Source of the DNA: Bacteroidales bacterium | GTDB lineage: Bacteria > Bacteroidota > Bacteroidia > Bacteroidales > F082 | DNA: 12,159 bases | Reading direction: 5' to 3' | Assembly: GCA_024762735.1 (NCBI GenBank) | Contig: JANTGU010000034.1 | Location: forward strand, 1-12,159 | In this document: positions 6,148-12,138 of the stretch, piece by piece | Numbering within the stretch: position 1 is the stretch's first letter | Layout of the letters: each line of letters starts with the position of its first letter | Notes under the pieces: generated by a model | The model's input: the letters and a program-made list of their open reading frames with translations, nothing else | Database searches by the model: none | What the model was told of the DNA's origin: nothing | Made by a program: the position numbers and the translations under genes

Positions 6148-8934
6148 ATGGGATACGAGTTTAATAAAATTGAAGCCAAATGGCAAAAGTTCTGGAGCGA
6201 TAACAAGGTTTATCAGGTGGATATTGACCACGATAAACCAAAGTTCTATGTGTTGGATATGTTCCCCTATCCTTCGGGGTCGGGGCTGCATGTGGGACAC
6301 CCGCTGGGATATATTGCGTCCGACATCTATGCCAGGTATAAAAGGCTTCAGGGATTTAACGTGTTGCATCCCATGGGGTACGATGCTTACGGGTTGCCGG
6401 CTGAGCAATATGCCATCCAAACCGGCACGCATCCTGCCATTACCACCGAAAAAAATATTAAAAGATATCGCGAGCAACTGGACAAAATCGGATTTTCTTT
6501 TGATTGGGACAGGGAAGTGCGTACCAACGACCCTCACTATTTTAAATGGACACAGTGGACCTTTATACAGCTTTTTAAATCGTGGTTTAATAAGAAGACC
6601 GAAAAAGCCGAACCGATAGAAGCACTCGTGGCTGAATTTGAAAAAAAGGGAAACAGTGCCGTGTTAGCTGCCACTTCGCAGGAGGAAATTTTTACAGCTG
6701 ACCAGTGGAACGCCTTTAGCGAGGACGAACAACAGGAAGTGTTGATGAATTATCGCCTGGCTTATATATCTGAAACCATGGTAAATTGGTGTCCGGCATT
6801 GGGAACCGTGTTGGCCAACGACGAGGTGAAGGAGGGACTTTCGGAACGCGGGGGACATCCCGTGGAGCGGAAAATGATGAAACAGTGGTTGCTTCGTATT
6901 TCGGCGTATGCCCAGCGATTGCTGGATGGCCTTGAAAATTTGGAGTGGTCTGATTCCATTAAAGAAATTCAGCGCAACTGGATTGGCAGAAGTGATGGGG
7001 CATCGGTGGTTTTTAAAGTAAAAAACCTTGATGATACCATCGAAGTTTTTACTACCCGTCCTGATACACTCTGGGGTGCCACCTTTATGGTAATGGCTCC
7101 CGAGCACGAGTTGATTGAAAAAATTACCACGCCGGAGCAAAAAGAGAAAATCGAAAAGTATGTTGCCTGGGCTAAAAATCGCTCGGAGCGGGAGCGCATG
7201 ACTGAAGTTAAAAAGGTTACGGGTGAGTTTACGGGCGCTTACGGCATTAACCCGCTTACAGGGCAGGAAGTACCTATCTGGGTGGCTGACTATGTGCTGA
7301 GTGGCTATGGCACAGGTGCTATCATGGCTGTTCCTGCTCACGATAGTCGCGACTTTGCCTTTGCCCGTCACTTTAACCTGCCCATTATTCAGGTGGTAAG
7401 CAAAGAGGGTGAAGAGGCTACCGACCCGGCTACCTGGGACGAGTCCTACGACTCGAAAGACGGGGTTAGCATTAATTCGGGTTTTATTACGGGGTTGAAA
7501 ACCAAGGAGGCTATTGCAGAAGTCATTAAACGCATTGAAGAGATGGGTATTGGCAAAGGCACTGTCAATTATCGTTTGCGGGATGCTATTTTTAGCCGTC
7601 AGCGCTACTGGGGAGAGCCGTTTCCGATTTATTATAAAAACGGAATCCCTTATCCTTTGGATGAAAGTGAGCTCCCGTTAGAACTTCCGGAAGTTGATAA
7701 ATTCCTTCCTACCGAAGATGGTGAGCCGCCATTGGCGCGTGCTAAAAACTGGAAAACCAAAGAGGGGTATCCACTCGAAACCAACACCATGCCTGGCTTT
7801 GCCGGCTCAAGTGGCTACTATTTAAGATATATGGATCCCCACAACGATAAAGCATACTTTTCAAAAGAAGCTGTTGAATATTGGCAAAATGTTGACCTCT
7901 ACCTGGGTGGTGATGAGCACGGCACCGGCCATCTGATTTATTCAAGATTCTGGAACAAGTTTTTGTTCGATCTGGGGCTTGCGGTTAAGGATGAACCCTA
8001 TAAAAAATTAATCAACCAGGGAAAAATCCAGGGGCGTTCCAGCTTTGTTTATCGCGTACAGGGAACTGATAAATATGTTTCTTACGGGTTAAGAAAGCAA
8101 TATGAAACACAAAAACTGCATGTTGACATCGATTTGGTGGATGGTGATGTGTTAGATACAGAAGCTTTTAAAAAATGGCGTCCCGAGTATGCCAATGCCA
8201 CATTTATTTTAGAAGATGGTAAATATATTTGTGGGCATGAGATAGAGAAGATGTCAAAATCAAAATACAACGTTCAAAATCCCGACGATTTAATTGATCG
8301 CTATGGCGCCGATACCCTGCGGCTGTACGAAATGTTTTTAGGGCCTTTGGAACAGGACAAGCCATGGGATACCAAAGGTATTGAAGGGGTTTACCGGTTT
8401 TTGAAAAAACTGTGGCGCCTCTTTTTTGATGAGGATGACCAGATTATTGTAACCCGGGAAAAAGCCTCGGCTGCCGAACTAAAGGTGTTGCACAAAACCA
8501 TTAAGAAAATTCAACACGATATCGAGCACTTTTCGTTTAATACGGGGGTGAGCGCCTTTATGATATGTATTAACGAGCTAACCGATTTAAATTGTCATAA
8601 ACAGGAGATCCTTGAGCCATTATCCGTGCTGTTATCACCCTATGCTCCCCATATCGCCGAAGAGTTATGGCATTTGTTGGGCAACGAAGGCACGGTGAAC
8701 AATGCTGTTTTCCCAAAGTATGAAGAGCAATACTTGCAGGAAAATACTTTTACTTATCCTGTTTCGTTTAATGGTAAAACAAGGTTCAAAATTGAATTAC
8801 CGGTCGATTTGAGTAAACCGGATATTGAAAAAGCTGCCCTGGAGGCTCCCGAGGCTCAAAAATGGATCGAGGGGAAAACCGTTCGCAAAGTGGTTGTGGT
8901 TCCCAAACGAATTATTAATATTGTGGTGGGATAA
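6148..8934 (+). CDS. leuS: Leucyl-tRNA synthetase
   Basis: This class I aminoacyl-tRNA synthetase charges tRNA-Leu and edits mischarged products. It has 928 residues from the ATG at 6148 (MGYEFNKIEAKWQKFW). The frame also opens at a TTG at 6118, which I reject because the family starts at MGYEF. HVGH at 48-51 is the HIGH motif and KMSKS is at 701-705. The CP1 editing domain shows the threonine-rich TTRPDTLWG (302-310) and GTGAIMAVPAHD (388-399, Asp399). An insertion of about 65 residues just before KMSKS (VYRVQGTDKYVSYGLRKQ through WRPEY to CGHEIE) is typical of Bacteroidota LeuRS. The ZN1 region reads VNWCPALGTVLANDEV and then HPVERK, and lacks the second cysteine cluster seen in E. coli. 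The C-terminal anticodon-binding and VGKTVRKVVVVPKR-type end is complete. It is probably monocistronic; a weak box (TATTTTCG, 6095-6102) precedes it. Confidence 0.97.
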   Translation: MGYEFNKIEAKWQKFWSDNKVYQVDIDHDKPKFYVLDMFPYPSGSGLHVGHPLGYIASDIYARYKRLQGFNVLHPMGYDAYGLPAEQYAIQTGTHPAITTEKNIKRYREQLDKIGFSFDWDREVRTNDPHYFKWTQWTFIQLFKSWFNKKTEKAEPIEALVAEFEKKGNSAVLAATSQEEIFTADQWNAFSEDEQQEVLMNYRLAYISETMVNWCPALGTVLANDEVKEGLSERGGHPVERKMMKQWLLRISAYAQRLLDGLENLEWSDSIKEIQRNWIGRSDGASVVFKVKNLDDTIEVFTTRPDTLWGATFMVMAPEHELIEKITTPEQKEKIEKYVAWAKNRSERERMTEVKKVTGEFTGAYGINPLTGQEVPIWVADYVLSGYGTGAIMAVPAHDSRDFAFARHFNLPIIQVVSKEGEEATDPATWDESYDSKDGVSINSGFITGLKTKEAIAEVIKRIEEMGIGKGTVNYRLRDAIFSRQRYWGEPFPIYYKNGIPYPLDESELPLELPEVDKFLPTEDGEPPLARAKNWKTKEGYPLETNTMPGFAGSSGYYLRYMDPHNDKAYFSKEAVEYWQNVDLYLGGDEHGTGHLIYSRFWNKFLFDLGLAVKDEPYKKLINQGKIQGRSSFVYRVQGTDKYVSYGLRKQYETQKLHVDIDLVDGDVLDTEAFKKWRPEYANATFILEDGKYICGHEIEKMSKSKYNVQNPDDLIDRYGADTLRLYEMFLGPLEQDKPWDTKGIEGVYRFLKKLWRLFFDEDDQIIVTREKASAAELKVLHKTIKKIQHDIEHFSFNTGVSAFMICINELTDLNCHKQEILEPLSVLLSPYAPHIAEELWHLLGNEGTVNNAVFPKYEEQYLQENTFTYPVSFNGKTRFKIELPVDLSKPDIEKAALEAPEAQKWIEGKTVRKVVVVPKRIINIVVG

Positions 8935-9000
8935 GTACTTAGGAGGAGTATCTTAAAAAGTTGTGGTTAATGGAAAAAACAGACTGGGAGAATGGTTGTG

Positions 9001-9035
9001 TTATCAAAAGTAGTAATTGTTGCAAGTTTTGATAA
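9001..9035. repeat. 9-bp inverted repeat over the ATPase promoter (candidate operator)
   Basis: TTATCAAAA (9001-9009) and TTTTGATAA (9027-9035) are perfect inverted repeats separated by 17 bases. The -33 TTG (9020-9022) lies between the arms and the right arm lies between -33 and -7. A dimeric regulator bound here would block the promoter. Such an operator role is inferred from position only. Confidence 0.4.
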
Positions 9036-9051
9036 TTAAATTGTAACTTTG
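9020..9051 (+). promoter_or_regulatory. Promoter of the DUF4143 ATPase gene, probably leaderless
   Basis: TTG (9020-9022), 21 bases, then TAACTTTG (9044-9051), a full match to the -7 consensus. The ATG at 9056 begins only 4 bases after the box, so the predicted transcription start coincides with or closely precedes the start codon. Confidence 0.6.
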
Positions 9052-9055
9052 CCCA

Positions 9056-10282
9056 ATGGATGAATATACAAATCGAAAGGAATACATTGATAAATTATTG
9101 TCATACAAAGACAAGGACTTAATCAAAGTTGTAAGTGGCTTTCGTAGGTCAGGGAAAAGCACTTTGTTGGAAATCTTGCAATCAAATTTATTATCCCAAG
9201 GTGTAGATAAGCAACAAATACAATTCTATAATTTCGAGTTGCCAGAAAATTATTTGAATAAAACATGGGACGGAATTTATTTTGAGATTAAGCAAAAGGC
9301 ACTCGGTAGTAAAACTAATTATATTTTCCTGGATGAAGTGCAAAATATTCCGTTTTTTGAAAAATTGGTGGATGGACTTTTTGCCACGGAGAATATAGAT
9401 GTCTACATTACAGGTTCGAATGCTTTTTTATTAAGTAGTGAATTAGCAACTTTACTAAGCGGTAGGTACATTGAAATTTCTATTTTACCTTTCTCATTTA
9501 AAGAGTACTTGACAGCTCGAAATATTGATATAGCGGATAAGTACCTCAATTTTGAAGCCTTATTCTTTGATTACGTTAATGAAACATCATTACCAAAAGG
9601 TGTTGAATTACGAGAGAGTGGTTTTGACAAAATATATGAATATCTTGATGCTATTTACACAACAATAATAGAAAAAGACATAACGCAACGCCATCAAATA
9701 AATAATAAACGAGCTTTTGCAAATATTGTAAAGTTTGTTGCATCTAATATTGGAAATCAATTATCACCAAGTAATATTTCCAAAGCACTTAAACAAGATG
9801 GACAAAATATACATCATGCTACTGTTGAAAAGTATTTAGAATATTTAGTTGCAAGTTTTGTATTTTACAAAGTAAATCGCTTTGATTTAAAAGGCAAAAA
9901 ACAATTGGCTACACAAGAAAAATATTATTTGGTAGATGTAGGTTTGTTGAATTTATTGGTAGGCAAGGAGAGGATTACAGAACGAGGTCATATTTTAGAA
10001 AATATTGTTTATTTAGAACTAATACGTAGAGGAAACAAGGTTTGGACTGGTACTGCACGCAATACAGAAGTGGATTTTGTTTGTAAAAATCCGATGGGAG
10101 AGATTGATTATTATCAAGTGGCATGGCAAATGACAGATGAACGTACAGTTGAAAGAGAGTTTGGTGCATTGGAAAAAGTCAAAGACAACTATCCCAAATA
10201 TTTGCTAACAACTGACTCATTTACACAGAATAGGAGTGGAATAAAACATTTGAATGTTTTTAACTGGCTACTTGGATTATGA
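9056..10282 (+). CDS. AAA_14 / DUF4143 orphan ATPase
   Basis: This 408-residue protein has the AAA_14 plus DUF4143 architecture common as a single-gene accessory unit in Bacteroidota and archaea; its biological role is not established. The Walker A motif is GFRRSGKST (28-36) and Walker B is YIFLDEVQ (89-96, Asp93, Glu94). A sensor-like YITGSNAFLLSSELATLLSGRY follows at 117-138. A winged-helix-like middle part is at about 205-278. The C-terminal DUF4143 region has the PD-(D/E)XK-like residues Glu315, Glu321 and EVDFV (338-342), but the usual ExK is QVA here (354-356), so nuclease activity is doubtful. The start at 9056 leaves a normal N-terminus and sits right behind a promoter box. The gene is visibly more AT-rich than leuS and carries a 14-bp inverted repeat on both sides, which suggests acquisition by transfer. 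Confidence 0.88.
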   Translation: MDEYTNRKEYIDKLLSYKDKDLIKVVSGFRRSGKSTLLEILQSNLLSQGVDKQQIQFYNFELPENYLNKTWDGIYFEIKQKALGSKTNYIFLDEVQNIPFFEKLVDGLFATENIDVYITGSNAFLLSSELATLLSGRYIEISILPFSFKEYLTARNIDIADKYLNFEALFFDYVNETSLPKGVELRESGFDKIYEYLDAIYTTIIEKDITQRHQINNKRAFANIVKFVASNIGNQLSPSNISKALKQDGQNIHHATVEKYLEYLVASFVFYKVNRFDLKGKKQLATQEKYYLVDVGLLNLLVGKERITERGHILENIVYLELIRRGNKVWTGTARNTEVDFVCKNPMGEIDYYQVAWQMTDERTVEREFGALEKVKDNYPKYLLTTDSFTQNRSGIKHLNVFNWLLGL

Positions 10283-10320
10283 AACCACTAACCACAACAG
10301 CAGCGCATAGTGCATGCCGG

Positions 10321-10354
10321 TTTGTTGGTTTTAAGACAAATAGTCGTACATTTG
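10321..10354 (+). promoter_or_regulatory. Candidate promoter far upstream of the TonB-C-like gene
   Basis: TACATTTG (10347-10354) matches TAnnTTTG fully, with TTTG (10321-10324) 22 bases upstream or TTG (10325-10327) 19 bases upstream. The next rightward gene starts at 10543, so a transcript would carry a leader of about 180 nt or be a small RNA. No better box is seen closer to that gene. Confidence 0.45.
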
Positions 10355-10422
10355 AAGTGTATTAATATTAACCAAAAAGGAAGTTTTAAGCGGCACGCAC
10401 CATCGCTGCAAACCGTTGTGAC

Positions 10423-10476
10423 ATGCTTGTGTAAACTTATAATGCCTTTTAGTGAAACATTTCGATACACAAGTAT
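10423..10476 (+). repeat. Inverted repeat in the long leader upstream of the TonB-C-like gene
   Basis: CTTGTGTA (10426-10433) and TACACAAG (10466-10473) are perfect inverted repeats. The stem can extend outward by a G-T and two Watson-Crick pairs (10423-10425 with 10474-10476), giving 11 pairs around a 32-base loop. In RNA this would fold within the predicted leader. There is no U-run, so it is not a terminator. Confidence 0.35.
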
Positions 10477-10505
10477 CATGTAGTTAAGCTCCCCGGTAGC
10501 TTTCA

Positions 10506-10525
10506 GAAACCCCGGGTATAAAGAA
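10506..10525. repeat. 20-bp direct repeat, copy 1
   Basis: GAAACCCCGGGTATAAAGAA is identical to bases 12013-12032 in the same orientation. Copy 1 lies 17 bp before the TonB-C-like start and copy 2 beyond the DUF3108 gene. In copy 2 this sequence is the right part of a CCCGGGGT/ACCCCGGG hairpin; here the left arm is replaced by unrelated bases after a shared TAGC, so this is a half-copy. Confidence 0.7.
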
Positions 10526-10542
10526 TACAAAATAATAAACCA

Positions 10543-11019
10543 ATGAAAAATGCCTTAATCGTACTACTCGTCGTATTCGCTGTCAATGCATCGGGACAAA
10601 GCCTTTTTCCAACCAAATTTGACAACTGCCATGCGGGTAAATTTTTTGTCGAAAACAATGTTGTTTACACCAAGGTTAACTTGAATGCTTATTTAACTGA
10701 GTTAATGGCAAGCATGAACCCGGAAACTTTGTCTGACTTGCAAGGAGTGGTTACCATACAAGTAATTATTAATCAGTATGGAAAACCTTGTTGCCAAAGC
10801 ATGAAAAGTGAACTGAATGAAAGCGGAAAAAAAGTGGATTTCAAAAAGATTATTGATAACATTGATTTGTGGGAAATACCGCTTAGAAACAACGAAGAGG
10901 TTACCGTTTCTGCCATTTTGAAAATTATTTTTACCAAAAAGCAGGTTAAGCTGCAGCGAATGGGTTTTAATATGAAAACCGGACTTGTTGTGTTGGATAA
11001 AGCCATGGTAAATAAATAG
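10543..11019 (+). CDS. Secreted TonB C-terminal-like protein
   Basis: This is a 158-residue exported protein without a strong named match. Residues 1-18 (MKNALIVLLVVFAVNASG) look like a type I signal peptide cleaved before Gln19; there is no lipobox Cys. Residues 68-130 follow the pattern of a TonB C-terminal domain: GVVTIQVIINQYGKP, then IDLWEIPLRNNEEVTVSAILKIIF. The Trp-x-Pro region and final strand are where TonB has W-x-P-x-NGxPV. Unlike TonB proteins it lacks a retained N-terminal anchor and a proline-rich linker, so it is probably a soluble periplasmic domain and not an energy transducer. A Cys-Cys pair is at 83-84. The gene ends 11 nt before the DUF3108 gene and is surely co-transcribed with it. 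The domain call is by eye and moderate. Confidence 0.7.
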   Translation: MKNALIVLLVVFAVNASGQSLFPTKFDNCHAGKFFVENNVVYTKVNLNAYLTELMASMNPETLSDLQGVVTIQVIINQYGKPCCQSMKSELNESGKKVDFKKIIDNIDLWEIPLRNNEEVTVSAILKIIFTKKQVKLQRMGFNMKTGLVVLDKAMVNK

Positions 11020-11030
11020 ATTTTGTTTCA

Positions 11031-11840
11031 ATGAAGCACTGCCTGGTTTTGCTCATCAGCATAGTTTTTGGAATGGCAACACGGGGAATTGCTCAGGGCA
11101 TGCCCAACAAGGCTTTTCAATCAGGCGAGGCTCTTACCTATCGAATTTACTACAGCTCTGCTATTATTGATGCTACCGCGGGTGAGGCAACCCTAATGGT
11201 GGAAAATAGCAACCCTTCAAACGCCAATCAACAAGACACGGTCTATCATGTTACCGGAATCGGGTACTCAAAAGGGCTTTTCGATCTCTTTTTCAAGGTG
11301 CGGGATACTTACAAAAGTGCTTTTAATAAACATACCCTGCTGCCTTACACGTTTGTTAGAAATACCCACGAGGGAAGCTACAGTCGTTACGATTCAGTTA
11401 TTTTTAATCAAAAAGGGCTGAAGGCAAAAACCAGCCGAACGGAGATGCCCATTCCTTTACAAACATTTGATATTCTTTCGGCTATCTATTGCATGAGGAC
11501 TTTACACATTGAAGATTTTAACGCTGACAGCACCTATCTAATTAACTTTTATCTGGACGATTCGGTTTACCGGTCAGCAGTTAAATTTATGGGGTATGAT
11601 ACGCTAAAGACCAAGAGGGGAAACATCGCCACGCTAAAATTAGCACCCATGATGGCTACAGGTGAGGTGTTTGCCGATAAATACCCCATGTATGTTTGGG
11701 TTACCGACGATGAAAATCATCTTCCTGTATTTGCCAAATCAGACGTTATTGTTGGTGCTATAAAGGTGGAATTGATAAAATACAACAATCTTGTGCACCC
11801 GTTTACCTATATCAAAGCAAAAGCAAAAGAAACAAATTAA
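11031..11840 (+). CDS. DUF3108 domain-containing exported protein
   Basis: This 269-residue protein has a signal peptide (about 1-21, MKHCLVLLISIVFGMATRGIA, cleavage before Gln22). It resembles the DUF3108 family: an N-terminal FQSGEALTYRIYYSSA (29-44) and AGEATLMVEN, a central strand-rich part with YVFRNTHEGSYSRYDS-like features (YTFVRNTHEGSYSRY, 106-120), and a C-terminal MYVWVTDDENHLPVFAKSDVIVG (220-242). The family is periplasmic or outer-membrane associated and its function is unknown; a beta-rich fold is expected. It lies 11 nt after the TonB-C-like gene, so the two exported proteins may work together in the envelope. Nothing indicates a lipoprotein anchor, because the Cys at position 4 is not in a lipobox. 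The downstream side lacks a hairpin terminator and passes into a repeat-rich region. Confidence 0.82.
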   Translation: MKHCLVLLISIVFGMATRGIAQGMPNKAFQSGEALTYRIYYSSAIIDATAGEATLMVENSNPSNANQQDTVYHVTGIGYSKGLFDLFFKVRDTYKSAFNKHTLLPYTFVRNTHEGSYSRYDSVIFNQKGLKAKTSRTEMPIPLQTFDILSAIYCMRTLHIEDFNADSTYLINFYLDDSVYRSAVKFMGYDTLKTKRGNIATLKLAPMMATGEVFADKYPMYVWVTDDENHLPVFAKSDVIVGAIKVELIKYNNLVHPFTYIKAKAKETN

Positions 11841-11862
11841 ATGAAGTGAAGATGTGGGACAT

Positions 11863-11896
11863 TTTGAGGTCTAATCGGTTTTATTCCTTACTTTTG
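11863..11896 (+). promoter_or_regulatory. Promoter-like sequence with no gene behind it
   Basis: TTTG (11863-11866), 22 bases, then TACTTTTG (11889-11896), a full -7 match. An ATG follows 34 bases later at 11931 but is stopped after one further codon (ATG-AAA-TAA). Confidence 0.4.
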
Positions 11897-11938
11897 TAAA
11901 CTTCAAACGATTTTTTAAAACAAGATTAATATGAAATA

Positions 11939-11972
11939 ATCATTACGGGCTAAAAACACAAAGGGTAATGAT
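11939..11972. repeat. 8-bp inverted repeat, 18-base spacer
   Basis: ATCATTAC (11939-11946) and GTAATGAT (11965-11972) are perfect inverted repeats. They mark the left end of the palindrome cluster and overlap the aborted start codon's stop. Confidence 0.55.
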
Positions 11973-11976
11973 CCTC

Positions 11977-11993
11977 CGACCCTGCAAGGGTCG
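11977..11993. repeat. CGACCCT-GCA-AGGGTCG hairpin
   Basis: A perfect 7-bp stem with a 3-base loop, GC-rich in an otherwise AT-rich surrounding. No U-run follows, so it is not a terminator. It has the form of a REP-like palindromic unit. Confidence 0.65.
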
Positions 11994-12003
11994 AATCATA
12001 TTA

Positions 12004-12032
12004 GCCCGGGGTGAAACCCCGGGTATAAAGAA
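12004..12032. repeat. CCCGGGGT-GAA-ACCCCGGG hairpin with 20-bp direct repeat, copy 2
   Basis: CCCGGGGT (12005-12012) and ACCCCGGG (12016-12023) form a perfect 8-bp stem over GAA, with an additional outer G-T pair (12004/12024). Bases 12013-12032 are identical to 10506-10525. Confidence 0.7.
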
Positions 12033-12044
12033 AAAACCAAACCC

Positions 12045-12138
12045 GTTTTGGCGCGTTTTTTTTCGCGTTAACCCTGAGCTAGGCCCCTGAGCCTGTCGAA
12101 GGGTGCCGAAGGGAAGCATGAAAAAAACGCGACAAAAC
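12045..12138. repeat. Long-range inverted repeat around the GTCGAAGGG repeat
   Basis: The left arm 12045-12064 (GTTTTGGCGCG-T8-C) pairs with the right arm 12120-12138 (G-A7-CGCGACAAAAC) with one mismatch and one base of length difference. The left arm overlaps a CGCG-T8-CGCG palindrome (12052-12067). The interior holds the CCCTGAGCCTGTCGAAGGG unit. Confidence 0.55.
12071..12113. repeat. CCCTGAGCCTGTCGAAGGG repeat with partial flanking copies
   Basis: The 19-base unit lies at 12085-12103 and matches a palindromic intergenic repeat I know from many bacteria (reverse complement CCCTTCGACAGGCTCAGGG). A partial CCCTGAGC precedes it (12072-12079) and a partial GCCGAAGGG follows (12105-12113), which suggests nested or decayed copies. 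Confidence 0.75.

Larger units (their letters stand above)
8960..10298. repeat. 14-bp inverted repeat pair bracketing the ATPase gene
   Basis: The left copy at 8960-8973 (GTTGTGGTTAATGG) and the right copy at 10285-10298 (CCACTAACCACAAC) are inverted repeats with 13 of 14 positions matching; the outer 10 are perfect. The pair encloses the DUF4143 ATPase and its promoter, and the right copy begins 2 nt after the stop codon. I find no flanking target duplication and no transposase, so calling them terminal repeats of an element is an inference. Confidence 0.45.

Noticed and set aside
8932..8941. TAAGTACTTA palindrome at the leuS stop as a terminator
   Set aside because: It is a perfect 10-base palindrome but without loop, GC content or a following T-run; probably chance.
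8941..9032. Strong AGGAGGAG after the leuS stop, followed by a 20-codon frame (ATG 8970 to TGA 9030) with three Cys
   Set aside because: The distance from AGGAGG to the ATG is 23 bases, too long for a ribosome binding site; genes here do not use Shine-Dalgarno sequences, and the frame overlaps the inverted repeats and promoter of the ATPase.
8955..10305. Target-site duplication outside the 14-bp inverted repeats
   Set aside because: Left outside bases (TTAAAAA) and right outside bases (AGCAGCG) do not match at any usual duplication length.
10283..10430. Integron attC site flanking the ATPase
   Set aside because: TAACCAC... and ...CCGTTGTGAC recall attC ends, but neither fits the RYYYAAC/GTTRRRY core sites and no folded attC stem is evident; no integrase is in the window.
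10288..10530. Minus-strand frame of 80 codons (MYSLYPGFLK...MRCCCG)
   Set aside because: It runs through the inverted repeats and the 20-bp repeat, is rich in Cys without a recognisable motif, has no promoter of its own and lies opposite the candidate leader. It has the look of a translated intergenic repeat.
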